A stretch of DNA of 64,000 nucleotides from Mycobacterium saskatchewanense (GTDB lineage: Bacteria > Actinomycetota > Actinomycetes > Mycobacteriales > Mycobacteriaceae): the NCBI RefSeq assembly GCF_010729105.1, contig NZ_AP022573.1, forward strand, positions 3,162,001 through 3,226,000. Direction: 5' to 3'. How positions within the stretch are numbered: position 1 is the stretch's first letter; each line of letters begins with the position of its first letter. Shown one piece after another: positions 21,405-28,862 of this stretch. The notes under the pieces were generated by a model. That model made no database searches, was not told the DNA's origin, and saw only the letters and a program-made list of their open reading frames with translations. The translations under genes were made by a program, and so were the position numbers.

Positions 21405-21823
21405 CGGTCGATGTGGTACAGCACGGGGTTGAGACCGGTGCAGATGCCGACGGTGAAGATCGACATCAGTGCCCAGCCGATCATCAGCCCCATCCCGATG
21501 CCCCTGCCCCACGCACCTTTCTTCGCGAACAGCAGTGCGCCGCCACCGGCAAACGCGATCAACGCCAGCGTGGCCGCACCGATCGCGAAGGCTGCCTTCG
21601 GTGCGATGACATTGGCGAGGCCGAACAACGTCATCGGGCCGACGATCGCATTGATTCCCAGGTAGAGGGCGACGCCGGCGACGGCCGCGCCGACGACCTC
21701 GCCGCCACTTGGCTTTTCGGGCGGGGGCCGCCAGTCGGGATATGGCTGGTTCATCCCGTAGGGATAGCCGGGCGGGGGCCAGTCCTCTGGCCGCCAGCCC
21801 GGCGGAGGCGGGGGCTCGGTCAC
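21401..21823 (-). CDS. Small membrane protein with proline-rich N terminus
   Basis: A 140-residue protein: the first 40 residues are Pro/Trp/Tyr-rich (PPPPPGWRPEDWPPPGY), followed by about three membrane segments (roughly 43-70, 75-100 and 108-130). GTG 21823 overlaps the TGA of the Lgt-family gene, and its own TGA overlaps the ATG of the radical SAM gene, so the three form one coupled operon. It could be a membrane scaffold for the two enzymes. No known family is recognised beyond the general look of mycobacterial DUF4190-like proteins. Confidence 0.8.
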   Translation of the reverse strand: MTEPPPPPGWRPEDWPPPGYPYGMNQPYPDWRPPPEKPSGGEVVGAAVAGVALYLGINAIVGPMTLFGLANVIAPKAAFAIGAATLALIAFAGGGALLFAKKGAWGRGIGMGLMIGWALMSIFTVGICTGLNPVLYHIDR

Positions 21824-22617
21824 GTCGCAACCTCGCGGCGGCGCACCATCGGGTCCAGCACCGGGTCGTAATATCCGAGTCGGTAGCCGCGGCGCAGCCG
21901 CCAGGCGATCAGGGCCAGCGACGGCAGTAGAAACCATTGCGGTCGCGTCAGGCCCAGCCAGACGGTCTCGTTGGCCCGCGCGAACTCGACGGCGAACCGG
22001 AACGCCGCGTAGGCCGCGACGTAAAGCACGAATAGCTCCCCCGGCTGCCGGATGCGATCGCGCAGCCACAGCAGCATGACGAAAGCGGCCAGCTGGAAGG
22101 CGATTTCGTAGAGGAACGACGGGTGCATGGCCGCGCCCGTGAGACATCCCGGACACTTCGGCGTCGTCGCCGGGGCGTGAACGCCCCAGGGGAGCCCGGT
22201 CGGGCGCCCGGGCGCCTCGGTGAGGTGACAGCCGATGCGGCCGATCGCCATCCCGAGGGCGACCGCGGGCGCGAACAGGTCGCCCGTCTTGCCGGTGTAG
22301 CCACCGACCCGCTTGGCGATCAGCACACCGGCATAGGCGCCGAGCAAGCCACCGAGGATGCTGCGCGAGCCGTATTCCCACGCCTGCAGCAGCGACGGGT
22401 TGAGCCGGACGTCGAGGTGTTGCGCCCACCCGGACAACCGCATGCCGATCGCGCCGCCGACGAGGGCGCCGGTGACGGCCACCAATGACTGGTCGTTGAC
22501 GGCGCCGCGCCGACGTGCCTCGGCGATGAAAACGACCGCCGCGGCCAGCACCCCCAGGCCCACGAAGACCCCGTGCACCGGCAACACCAGCGGACCGATC
22601 CGCCACTGCGGAATCAC
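21820..22617 (-). CDS. Lgt-family (prolipoprotein diacylglyceryl transferase-like) membrane protein
   Basis: A 265-residue polytopic protein of the Lgt fold: ILGGLLG at 87-93, GRIGC at 126-130 and HPSFLYE at 165-171 match the family signature order, with CPGC at 155-158 inserted. Residues important in E. coli Lgt appear changed: the WYG tyrosine, the HGG histidine and the GRIGN asparagine are replaced (VHG, LGG, GRIGC). It may therefore move a lipid to something other than a prolipoprotein. It is the first gene of a three-gene operon with the radical SAM enzyme. It starts only 9 bases after the end of the tad operon. Confidence 0.82.
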   Translation of the reverse strand: MIPQWRIGPLVLPVHGVFVGLGVLAAAVVFIAEARRRGAVNDQSLVAVTGALVGGAIGMRLSGWAQHLDVRLNPSLLQAWEYGSRSILGGLLGAYAGVLIAKRVGGYTGKTGDLFAPAVALGMAIGRIGCHLTEAPGRPTGLPWGVHAPATTPKCPGCLTGAAMHPSFLYEIAFQLAAFVMLLWLRDRIRQPGELFVLYVAAYAAFRFAVEFARANETVWLGLTRPQWFLLPSLALIAWRLRRGYRLGYYDPVLDPMVRRREVAT

Positions 22618-22626
22618 GCCGCCAGA

Positions 22627-22917
22627 CTATACGTCCGGGCCCGCCCGCGCGGCGGCGCGCGCCGCGCCGGCAAGTGGCACCCCCATCCGCACCGTGACGA
22701 CGACGTCCAGCTCGTCCACCTCACACAGGGCGACGTCAGCCCGCATCGCGTGGGCCACCGCCGCGGCGCGGGCGCAGGCAGCCGCCGCTCCGGAAGGCAA
22801 CCGGGCGGCGGCCGCCAACGCGGCCAGATCCGCGGCCGCCTGTGCGCGGTGCCGCGCAACCACGACACTCCCGAGGTACGCACCTGCACCGGTGACCAAG
22901 AGCAGGACGACCACCAT
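22627..22917 (-). CDS. TadE/TadG-like minor pilin-type protein (Rv3654c-like)
   Basis: The last gene of the tad operon. The region GDDRGAATIVAAAMVVVLLL is the usual N-terminal motif (G followed by T and a hydrophobic helix), then ARHRAQAAADLAALAAA, typical of TadG-like proteins. The annotated ATG 22917 is the only canonical start in frame, but it falls inside the helix; the conserved coding signal extends upstream to about 22945 where no ATG/GTG/TTG exists. From the ATG the product is 96 residues. It is probably membrane-anchored and part of the pilus-like apparatus. Confidence 0.75.
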   Translation of the reverse strand: MVVVLLLVTGAGAYLGSVVVARHRAQAAADLAALAAAARLPSGAAAACARAAAVAHAMRADVALCEVDELDVVVTVRMGVPLAGAARAAARAGPDV

Positions 22918-22948
22918 CGCCGCCGCGACGATCGTGGCCGCTCCCCGA

Positions 22949-23239
22949 TCATCGCCGCGGCTCCACCGCGGCCACCGCCTTCGCCGCGATGTCCAGCCGG
23001 GGTAACAACTTCGAGCGGGCGACCACCGTGGCGACAAGGAAGTCACCGTCGTGGTCCACGCGGATCCGGGCGCCGGCCGGCGCAGTGCCGCGGGCGGCTT
23101 CGAGCGCCGAGCGTTCGTCACCCCGCGCGGCCAGTCGGGCGGCCTCGCGCGCGGCGTCGACACACCGGACCTGCATCGACACGGCCGTGACGCCGGCCAG
23201 GCACAGCGCCAGGACCACAACCAGCGCGGCGATGGCCAA
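22949..23239 (-). CDS. TadE-like minor pilin (Rv3655c-like); true start unclear
   Basis: The frame encodes AGTVEAALAIAALVVVLALC, the class III signal and helix of TadE pilins, followed by a small extracytoplasmic domain ending AVEPRR. The only canonical start in frame near the motif is TTG 23239, which would remove the conserved TVEAA segment (codons from 23254). Upstream, the frame stays open through the flp gene but has no ATG, GTG or TTG in the plausible region. Coordinates therefore give a minimum. It lies between the major pilin-like gene and the TadG-like gene. Confidence 0.7.
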   Translation of the reverse strand: MAIAALVVVLALCLAGVTAVSMQVRCVDAAREAARLAARGDERSALEAARGTAPAGARIRVDHDGDFLVATVVARSKLLPRLDIAAKAVAAVEPRR

Positions 23240-23274
23240 CGCCGCCTCGACCGTGCCGGCTCCCGCACAGCCGG

Positions 23275-23475
23275 CTAGACCTTGGTGTTGAGCGCGCGGC
23301 CGATGATGTTGGTCAGCGCAGACACGATGGAATCGCCGGTGACCACCGTATAGAGGACCGCTCCGAAGGCGGCGGCCGCAATCGTGCCGATCGCGTACTC
23401 GACGGTGGACATGCCCGACTCGTCGGCGGCCAGGACCGCCACGCGGGCCAGCAGAGTCCGAAACCCGTTGATCAT
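23275..23475 (-). CDS. Flp-type pilin-like protein, DUF4244 (Rv3656c-like)
   Basis: A 66-residue protein with a basic N terminus, then ADESGMSTVEYAIGTIAAAAFGAVLY, the prepilin signature (G-M-S-T-V-E-Y with Glu at +5 after the cleavage glycine). It is expected to be the major subunit of the tad fibre. GGAAGG lies upstream of the ATG, and the gene sits between tadC and tadE. Confidence 0.9.
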   Translation of the reverse strand: MINGFRTLLARVAVLAADESGMSTVEYAIGTIAAAAFGAVLYTVVTGDSIVSALTNIIGRALNTKV

Positions 23476-23493
23476 GAATGCCTTCCTTTCGAT

Positions 23494-24090
23494 TCACAGC
23501 AACCCCGACTGCAGGACTTCGCCGGCCAGCCCGGCCACCACCGGCACGATGCCCAGGCACAGGAACGCCGGCAGAAAGCACAGTCCCAGCGGTCCGGCGA
23601 TCAGCACGCCAGCCCGCTCGGCGGCCGCGGCCGCGGCGTGCGCGGCGTCGTGACGGGCCTGGTCGGCCAGCTCGGCGACCGCGCGCGCCAGCGCCGCCCC
23701 CGACGACGCGGACCGCCGCGCCAGTCGCAGCAGGGCATCGCTCTGGCCGTCAATCGCATCGGCCGGCCAATCCCGCGGAAGCGACCACGCGACGGCGGGA
23801 TCGGCGCCCAACGCCAACAGGTCGGCGGCGCGGCGCAGCACCGCGGCCAGCGCCGGCGGCGCGGAGGACGCGGTCGCGGCCGCCGCGGTCGAGACGGCCA
23901 TGCCTGCCTCCAGACACACCGCGAGCACATCGAGGCTGGAGGCAAAGGCCAGCGGATCGGCGTCGCGCGCCAGCTCGTTTCGACGTTTCTGCCGTGCACG
24001 GCGCGACCGCGCCCCAGCGCGCGCCCGCACCACCGACGGGCCCGGCCCGACGCACAAAGCCGCGGCCAGCAGCACGACCGCCACGGTCAC
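23494..24090 (-). CDS. TadC-like type II/IV secretion F-domain protein (Rv3657c-like)
   Basis: A 198-residue membrane protein with one T2SSF-type domain: an N-terminal membrane helix, a helical cytoplasmic core containing DVLAVCLEAGM, and two C-terminal hydrophobic helices. It overlaps tadB by 4 bases. It is shorter than proteobacterial TadC, as usual for actinobacterial versions, and probably forms the inner-membrane platform with the preceding protein. Confidence 0.85.
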   Translation of the reverse strand: MTVAVVLLAAALCVGPGPSVVRARAGARSRRARQKRRNELARDADPLAFASSLDVLAVCLEAGMAVSTAAAATASSAPPALAAVLRRAADLLALGADPAVAWSLPRDWPADAIDGQSDALLRLARRSASSGAALARAVAELADQARHDAAHAAAAAAERAGVLIAGPLGLCFLPAFLCLGIVPVVAGLAGEVLQSGLL

Positions 24091-24890
24091 GACGCCGGCC
24101 GATCGGTGAGACGGTCACACCACAGCAGCCCGAGACACGTCAGCATCGACCCGACCAGCAGCAGCCAGCCACCCGCCTCCCCGCCCAACAAGAAGGCGAG
24201 CGGCCGGGCACCGATCAGCTGGCCCAGCAGGACGCCCAAGGCCGGCAGCGCCGCCAGGATCGCCGCGGTGGCCCGCGCCCCCGCCATCCCCGACGACACC
24301 CGCGCCGAAAAGCGTTGCCGCTCGGCGATGTCCCGCTGTGCGGCCCGCATCAGGGTGGCTATCGCAAGCCCATGCTCGGCGGCCAGGCCCCAGCACACAG
24401 CGAGTCGGGTCCAGTGCGCGGCCAGCGCGGACGCTCGGGCCGCATCCTGGAGGCCGGCGGTGACGTCGGCGCCGAGCCGGGCCCGCGCGGCCACCGTCCG
24501 CAACGACACGGCGACCGGGCCGTCGGTCTCATCGGCGGCGACCGAAAACGCCCGCACCGGGTGGGCCCCCACGCGCAGCTCACCCACCAGCACGTCCAGG
24601 GCTCCCTCCAGTGCCCGGCCCTCGTCCGCGGCGCGCCGGAGCCGGAGGCGGCGCCGATACCGCAGGGCCGCGGTGGCGACCGCGACCGCCAGCGCCAGCA
24701 GCGCCGTCAACGGGAGCAGGATGGCGGCCAGGACGCCGAGAAGGGCGGTCAGCAAACCGACTTCGCGTGGGCTGAGCGCCGCACGCCGCCGTGAACGAAT
24801 CCCGGGCGGTGCGAGCCGGCGCCGCGGCGACGACGGGTAGGCCACGAGCGCGAGCGCCAGCGGCAGGGCTGTCGCCCCGACGCCGTTCAC
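24087..24890 (-). CDS. TadB-like type II/IV secretion F-domain protein (Rv3658c-like)
   Basis: A 267-residue platform protein: hydrophobic segments around residues 1-20, 45-75, 200-220 and 230-255 flank a cytoplasmic helical domain with LVGELRVGAHPVRAF, the T2SSF core motif. It overlaps both the ATPase upstream and tadC downstream by 4 bases. Confidence 0.85.
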   Translation of the reverse strand: MNGVGATALPLALALVAYPSSPRRRLAPPGIRSRRRAALSPREVGLLTALLGVLAAILLPLTALLALAVAVATAALRYRRRLRLRRAADEGRALEGALDVLVGELRVGAHPVRAFSVAADETDGPVAVSLRTVAARARLGADVTAGLQDAARASALAAHWTRLAVCWGLAAEHGLAIATLMRAAQRDIAERQRFSARVSSGMAGARATAAILAALPALGVLLGQLIGARPLAFLLGGEAGGWLLLVGSMLTCLGLLWCDRLTDRPAS

Positions 24891-26062
24891 GCCCGCATCC
24901 TGCTCTGCAGCACGCGATGCAGATCGGCGGCATCGTCCGTCATCCCACGGTCCGCGTGCCAGACCGTGACGGCACGCACTTGGCCCCGCTCCGGCCGCAG
25001 CACGGCGATCTCAGCGAGCCGGCGCCGGCCGGTCCGGTCCCGCGCGACGTGCAATACGGCCTGAACCGCGGCCGCGAGCTGACTGTGCAGCGACCCGCGA
25101 TCGAGGCCGCCGAGCGCGCCCAGCGCCTCCAATCGGGTCGGGACCTCACCGGGGCTGTTGGCGTGCACGGTGCCCGCGCCGCCCTCGTGGCCGGTGTTCA
25201 GCGCGGCCAGCAGGTCGACCACCTCGGCGCCCCTCACCTCGCCGACGACGATGCGGTCGGGCCGCATTCGTAGCGCCTGCCGGACCAGCTGGCGCAGCGG
25301 CACTTCACCCACGCCTTCGACATTGGCGCACCGCGCGACCAGCTTGACCAGGTGCGGGTGCCGCGGCGCCAATTCGGCGGCGTCCTCGACGCACACGATG
25401 CGTTCGGTGGGTGGTACGGCGCCCAACATGGCGGCCAGCAGGGTCGTTTTTCCGGCCCCCGTCCCGCCGCACACCAGGAAGGCCAGCCGGGCGGTGATGA
25501 TGCCGGCGATCAGGCCGGCCGCCTCGGGTGCGATCGCACCGGCCGCCGTCAGCGACGACAGGTCCTGGGTGGCGGGCCGCAGGATCCGCAGCGACAGGCA
25601 GGTACCCGCAACGGCCACCGGCGGCAACACCGCGTGCAGCCGCACCGCGAAGCCCGCGGCGCCTATCCCGCTCAGGTGGCCGTCCACCCACGGTTGGGCG
25701 TCGTCGAGGCGCCGGCCGGCCGCAACGGCCAGACGCTGCGCCAGGCGCCGCACCGCCGCCTCGTCGGCGAAACGAACATCGGTGCGGCGCAGGCCGTTTC
25801 CGTCATCCACCCAGACCGCGTCCGGCGCCGTGACCAACACGTCGGTGGTGCCGTCCGCGCAGAGCAGCGGCTCCAGGATGCCCGCCCCGGTCAGTTCCGT
25901 CTCGAGCACCCGAAGATTGGCGAGGATCTCGGTGTCGCCCAGCATGCCGCCGGACTCGGCGCGGATCGCCGCGGCCACGACGCCGGGGCGTGGCGGGGCA
26001 CCCAGTAAGCCCGGTTCAGCCGCCAGCCGCTCGCGCACCCGCTCGATCAGTGATCCGCTCAC
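24887..26062 (-). CDS. TadA/CpaF-type secretion ATPase (Rv3659c-like)
   Basis: A 391-residue hexameric ATPase energising the tad apparatus. The Walker A motif is GGTGAGKTTLLAA, the Asp-box/Walker B is RMRPDRIVVGEVRGAE, and the His-box is GHEGGAGTVHANSP. It starts with GTG at 26062, overlapping the CpaE-like gene by 4 bases. The family is the actinobacterial 'helicase/secretion neighborhood' ATPase, consistent with the SftH-type helicase gene at 16-18 kb. Confidence 0.93.
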   Translation of the reverse strand: MSGSLIERVRERLAAEPGLLGAPPRPGVVAAAIRAESGGMLGDTEILANLRVLETELTGAGILEPLLCADGTTDVLVTAPDAVWVDDGNGLRRTDVRFADEAAVRRLAQRLAVAAGRRLDDAQPWVDGHLSGIGAAGFAVRLHAVLPPVAVAGTCLSLRILRPATQDLSSLTAAGAIAPEAAGLIAGIITARLAFLVCGGTGAGKTTLLAAMLGAVPPTERIVCVEDAAELAPRHPHLVKLVARCANVEGVGEVPLRQLVRQALRMRPDRIVVGEVRGAEVVDLLAALNTGHEGGAGTVHANSPGEVPTRLEALGALGGLDRGSLHSQLAAAVQAVLHVARDRTGRRRLAEIAVLRPERGQVRAVTVWHADRGMTDDAADLHRVLQSRMRA

Positions 26063-27165
26063 GCCGCCCTGCCGTTTCGGCCCGCGCCGTTGGCCCGCGG
26101 CAGGACCGCTAGCACCCGTCGCGCCGCCGCGGCGGCCGGGGACCGCCGCCCCAACCGCAGGCCCCGACGTTCCAACTGGCCGGCCAGCTGCGGTTCGGCC
26201 CTCATCGAGGCAAGCAACGGAAGGCCGGTGATGTCGGCGACCTCCGTCGCCCGCAGCCCTCCCGGCGCCGGTCCCCGAATCACCAAGCCCAGGTTCGGAT
26301 TAAGCGCGGCCAGCACCGGGGCCATCGCCCCGGTGGCCGCGCAGGCCCGCACGTCGCAGCGGCTGACCACCACGACAAGGTCGGCGGCGTCCAGCACGGC
26401 GTGCGTGGCGTCGCTGAGCCGACGGGCCAGGTCGCACACGACGGTGACTCCTCCGCGCCTGCCCGCATCCACTACGGCGTCCACGGGCGCTGGCTCGATG
26501 TCGTGCCCGCGCCGCGTGCCGGAGAGGACGCTGACTCCCCGATGCCGGGGCAGCGCGTCGCGCACGGCCGACCACGTGAGCCGGCCGCCCCGCAGCGCCA
26601 AGTCGGGCCACCGCAGACCCGGAGTGTTTTCGCCGCCCAACAACAGGTCGATGCCGCCGCCCCACGGGTCCAGGTCGACCAACAACGCGTCGGCGGCAGT
26701 CTGCGCCAGGGTGACCGCGAAAAGCGACGCGCCGGCCCCGCCGCATCCGCCCATCACCGCGATGACCTGCCCGCGCCGCGCGTCGCCGCGCGCCGATTCG
26801 GCGGCTTCGGCGAGCTCACGGATCAAGTCCCGTTCTTGGTGGGGAAGCCACAGCACGTGGTCCGCGCCAGCGGCAACGGCCGCTGCCCACGTCGACCCGG
26901 CTGGTTCAGCGGTGGTCAACACGCTGACGTGGGTGCGTCGCGGCAGGGCCGCCTCGCCACAGCGGCGCGCCGCCGACGCGTCGAGCACTACGGCCGAGGC
27001 GGCCGACCACGACTTCCGACTGAGCGCCGATGCACCGCCCGCGTGCACCACCCGGATGCCGACGGCGGCGGCGACGCGGTCCAGATCGTCGCGCAGTTCC
27101 GGATCCGCCAGCGCGGCCAGCACGCCCGCGGAATTCGCGGGTCCGGGGTCGCTGGCGCTGGTCAC
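26059..27165 (-). CDS. ssd: CpaE/MinD-like septum-site protein (Rv3660c/Ssd-like)
   Basis: A 368-residue protein with an N-terminal receiver-like part and a MinD/ParA-type ATPase part. The P-loop is altered: VMGGCGGAGASLFAV instead of KGGxGKT, so the canonical lysine is missing, while the VDLDPWGGGID switch region is kept. Homologues localise tad machinery or septa; the M. tuberculosis one is linked to septum inhibition. GTG 27165 is chosen because the sequence before it has no homologue-like features. It is the first gene of the tad operon. Confidence 0.85.
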   Translation of the reverse strand: MTSASDPGPANSAGVLAALADPELRDDLDRVAAAVGIRVVHAGGASALSRKSWSAASAVVLDASAARRCGEAALPRRTHVSVLTTAEPAGSTWAAAVAAGADHVLWLPHQERDLIRELAEAAESARGDARRGQVIAVMGGCGGAGASLFAVTLAQTAADALLVDLDPWGGGIDLLLGGENTPGLRWPDLALRGGRLTWSAVRDALPRHRGVSVLSGTRRGHDIEPAPVDAVVDAGRRGGVTVVCDLARRLSDATHAVLDAADLVVVVSRCDVRACAATGAMAPVLAALNPNLGLVIRGPAPGGLRATEVADITGLPLLASMRAEPQLAGQLERRGLRLGRRSPAAAAARRVLAVLPRANGAGRNGRAA

Positions 27166-27342
27166 GCACTCACCCTGCGGGACCGACGGTTGGCACACCA
27201 GTCCCAAAGCTGCGTTTTGTGGATAGAGACGCGACTGTGCACAACGGTTCCGCGGGCCACCCGCCCGCCGCACGGTCGGCGTGGTCCCCGCAACCGGCGG
27301 AGTGAAGGGGCAGACGCCGTATGCCGGCAGATTACTTACCCA

Positions 27343-27440
27343 AGAAAAGGGACGACCCCCGCCAGGGGGGGAGGAGGCGAGGGTCGTCGTGTATCAGCCC
27401 CGGGGGGTCGGGCTGATGCACCCTCGGCTCAGGCCGAGTA
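27343..27440 (-). ncRNA. 6C-type small RNA (B11/ncRv13660c-like)
   Basis: On the minus strand, a -10 element TATAGT (27447-27452) precedes a predicted start near 27440. The RNA contains a stem ATCAGCCC/GGGCTGAT with a loop carrying six C, and a second stem CGACCC/GGGTCG with a C-rich loop, then a T-rich end (CCTTTTCTT) near 27344. Two hairpins with CCCCCC loops define actinobacterial 6C RNA, and M. tuberculosis B11 lies at this same place. Predicted length is about 97 nt, near the 93 nt I recall for B11. The second hairpin also serves as the terminator. Confidence 0.88.
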
Positions 27441-27446
27441 ATGCTT

Positions 27447-27477
27447 ACTATACACATGACAGTCCGCACTAACGCAA
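27447..27477 (-). promoter_or_regulatory. Promoter of the 6C small RNA
   Basis: Minus-strand TATAGT at 27447-27452 is a strong -10. A possible -35 TTGCGT lies at 27472-27477, with 19 bases between. The predicted start is close to the first hairpin of the RNA. Confidence 0.55.
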
Positions 27478-27606
27478 GTAGCTTTCGACTGAAAAAAGTC
27501 GTTGAGCCGCGAAAACAGTGCCCATTGCAACGATTGCACTCGTTTCGACCCTCCTTTTCGGGTGTAAGCCCGCGGCCCCGCAGCACCGTCGCCCTATGCT
27601 GGGTCG

Positions 27607-28464
27607 GTGACCGTCTCCGACCCGGCCGCGCCGCAGCAACTCTCGGCCGAAGCAGCCTCGGCCGGCGCCCCCGGTGCCCGCACCGCCGCCTTTTTCGACC
27701 TGGACAAAACCATCATCGCCAAGTCGAGCACGCTGGCATTCAGCAAACCGTTCTTCGATCAGGGACTGCTCAACCGCCGCGCCGTGCTCAAGTCGAGCTA
27801 CGCCCAGTTCATCTATCTGCTCTCGGGTGCCGATCATGACCAGATGGACCGGATGCGGATCCACATGACCAACATGGTCACCGGATGGGACGTGGATCAG
27901 GTCAAGTCGATCGTCGGCGAGACACTGCACGACATCGTGACGCCGCTGGTGTTCGCCGAGGCGGCGGACCTCATCGCGGCCCACAAACTGTGCGGCCGTG
28001 ACGTCGTGGTCGTGTCGGCGTCGGGGGAAGAAATCGTGGCACCGATCGCCCGCGCGCTCGGCGCGACCCACGCGATGGCGACCCGCATGGTCGTCGAGGA
28101 CGGCAGGTACACCGGCGAGATCGCGTTCTACTGCTACGGCGAGGGCAAGGTGCAGGCGATCCGCGAGCTGGCCGCCCGCGAGGGCTACCCGCTGGAGCAC
28201 TGCTACGCCTACTCCGATTCGATCACCGACCTGCCGATGCTCGAGGCCGTCGGCCATCCCAGCGTGGTCAACCCCGATCGGGGATTGCGCAAGGAGGCCA
28301 CCGAGCGGGGATGGCCCGTGCTGACGTTCTCGCGCCCGGTGTCCCTGCGCGACCGGATCCCGGCGCCGTCGGGCGCCGCGATCGCGACTACCGCCGCCGT
28401 GGGCGTCAGCGCGCTGGCCGCCGGCGCGATCACCTACTCGCTGCTGCGACGCTTCGCCTTCTAG
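27607..28464 (+). CDS. HAD-superfamily IB phosphatase with C-terminal membrane helix (Rv3661-like)
   Basis: A 285-residue HAD hydrolase. Motif I is FFDLDKTII (nucleophile and acid Asp), motif II is VVVSAS, and motif III/IV is YSDSITDLPML. The last 30 residues form a hydrophobic helix and RRFAF tail, so it is probably attached to the inner face of the membrane. Substrate unknown; it resembles SerB-type phosphatases. TATGCT at 27595-27600 lies 6 bases before GTG, suggesting leaderless transcription. Its partner on the other strand is the tad/ssd operon. Confidence 0.88.
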   Translation: MTVSDPAAPQQLSAEAASAGAPGARTAAFFDLDKTIIAKSSTLAFSKPFFDQGLLNRRAVLKSSYAQFIYLLSGADHDQMDRMRIHMTNMVTGWDVDQVKSIVGETLHDIVTPLVFAEAADLIAAHKLCGRDVVVVSASGEEIVAPIARALGATHAMATRMVVEDGRYTGEIAFYCYGEGKVQAIRELAAREGYPLEHCYAYSDSITDLPMLEAVGHPSVVNPDRGLRKEATERGWPVLTFSRPVSLRDRIPAPSGAAIATTAAVGVSALAAGAITYSLLRRFAF

Positions 28465-28528
28465 CCGCCTTCCGGCCCCTGCCAGCAAATCCACACCCCC
28501 CGCGACGAAATTGCTTCGCAATTGGGCC

Positions 28529-28558
28529 TTGCTGGGCTGAGGGGTGCAGGAGTACAAA
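28529..28558 (+). promoter_or_regulatory. Predicted promoter of the Ms1/MTS2823-type RNA
   Basis: TTGCTG at 28529-28534 and TACAAA at 28553-28558 are separated by 18 bases, a good spacing for the main sigma factor. Start would be near 28565. Assigned by eye. Confidence 0.5.
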
Positions 28559-28564
28559 GGAAAC

Positions 28565-28862
28565 CACGGAAGCCCGGTGAGGCCTAGGCCGATCCGGAAG
28601 AGAAGGGTCAGTCTCCCGATCCGGGCGCCTAGCACGGTTCCCGGCACCCACGCGGAGTCATAGCCGCGATAATGGCAGAAGTGTTGCGGGCCTGCGTAAT
28701 TGCGGGAAGCGGACGGTATCGACGGCCCTTTGGGTGGGGTTGCAGCCGGAGGCGCCGCAAGATCGCCGAGGCCACCCACGCAGCCCAGAAATGGACGCAT
28801 GGTAACCGGGTTCCGTGTTAGCGGGCGGCGCACCGACCAGTTTCGGTACGCCGCCCGCATTG
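28565..28862 (+). ncRNA. Ms1/MTS2823-type abundant 6S-like RNA
   Basis: The 430-base gap between the HAD gene and the Fic-like gene is the place of MTS2823 in M. tuberculosis and of Ms1 in M. smegmatis, an abundant stationary-phase RNA that binds RNA polymerase core. The stretch has internal pairing (for example CTAGGC with GCCTAG) and no convincing ORF. From the predicted promoter to the strong hairpin at 28821-28858 the RNA is about 298 nt, close to the roughly 300 nt known for MTS2823. The RNase P and tmRNA signatures were looked for and are absent. Confidence 0.8.
28821..28858 (+). terminator. Terminator hairpin of the Ms1-type RNA
   Basis: GCGGGCGGCG (28821-28830) pairs perfectly with CGCCGCCCGC (28849-28858), with an inner ACCG/CGGT extension. 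It is followed by ATTGCATTT, a weak T-rich tail. It also separates the RNA from the convergent gene. Confidence 0.8.

Noticed and set aside
22950..22952. ATG overlapping the tadE stop as start of the TadG-like gene
   Set aside because: It opens a different frame with a shadow-type product.
23266..23268. GTG 23268 as start of tadE
   Set aside because: It is one base out of the tadE reading frame and would produce an Arg/Trp-rich peptide that continues into the TadG-like frame.
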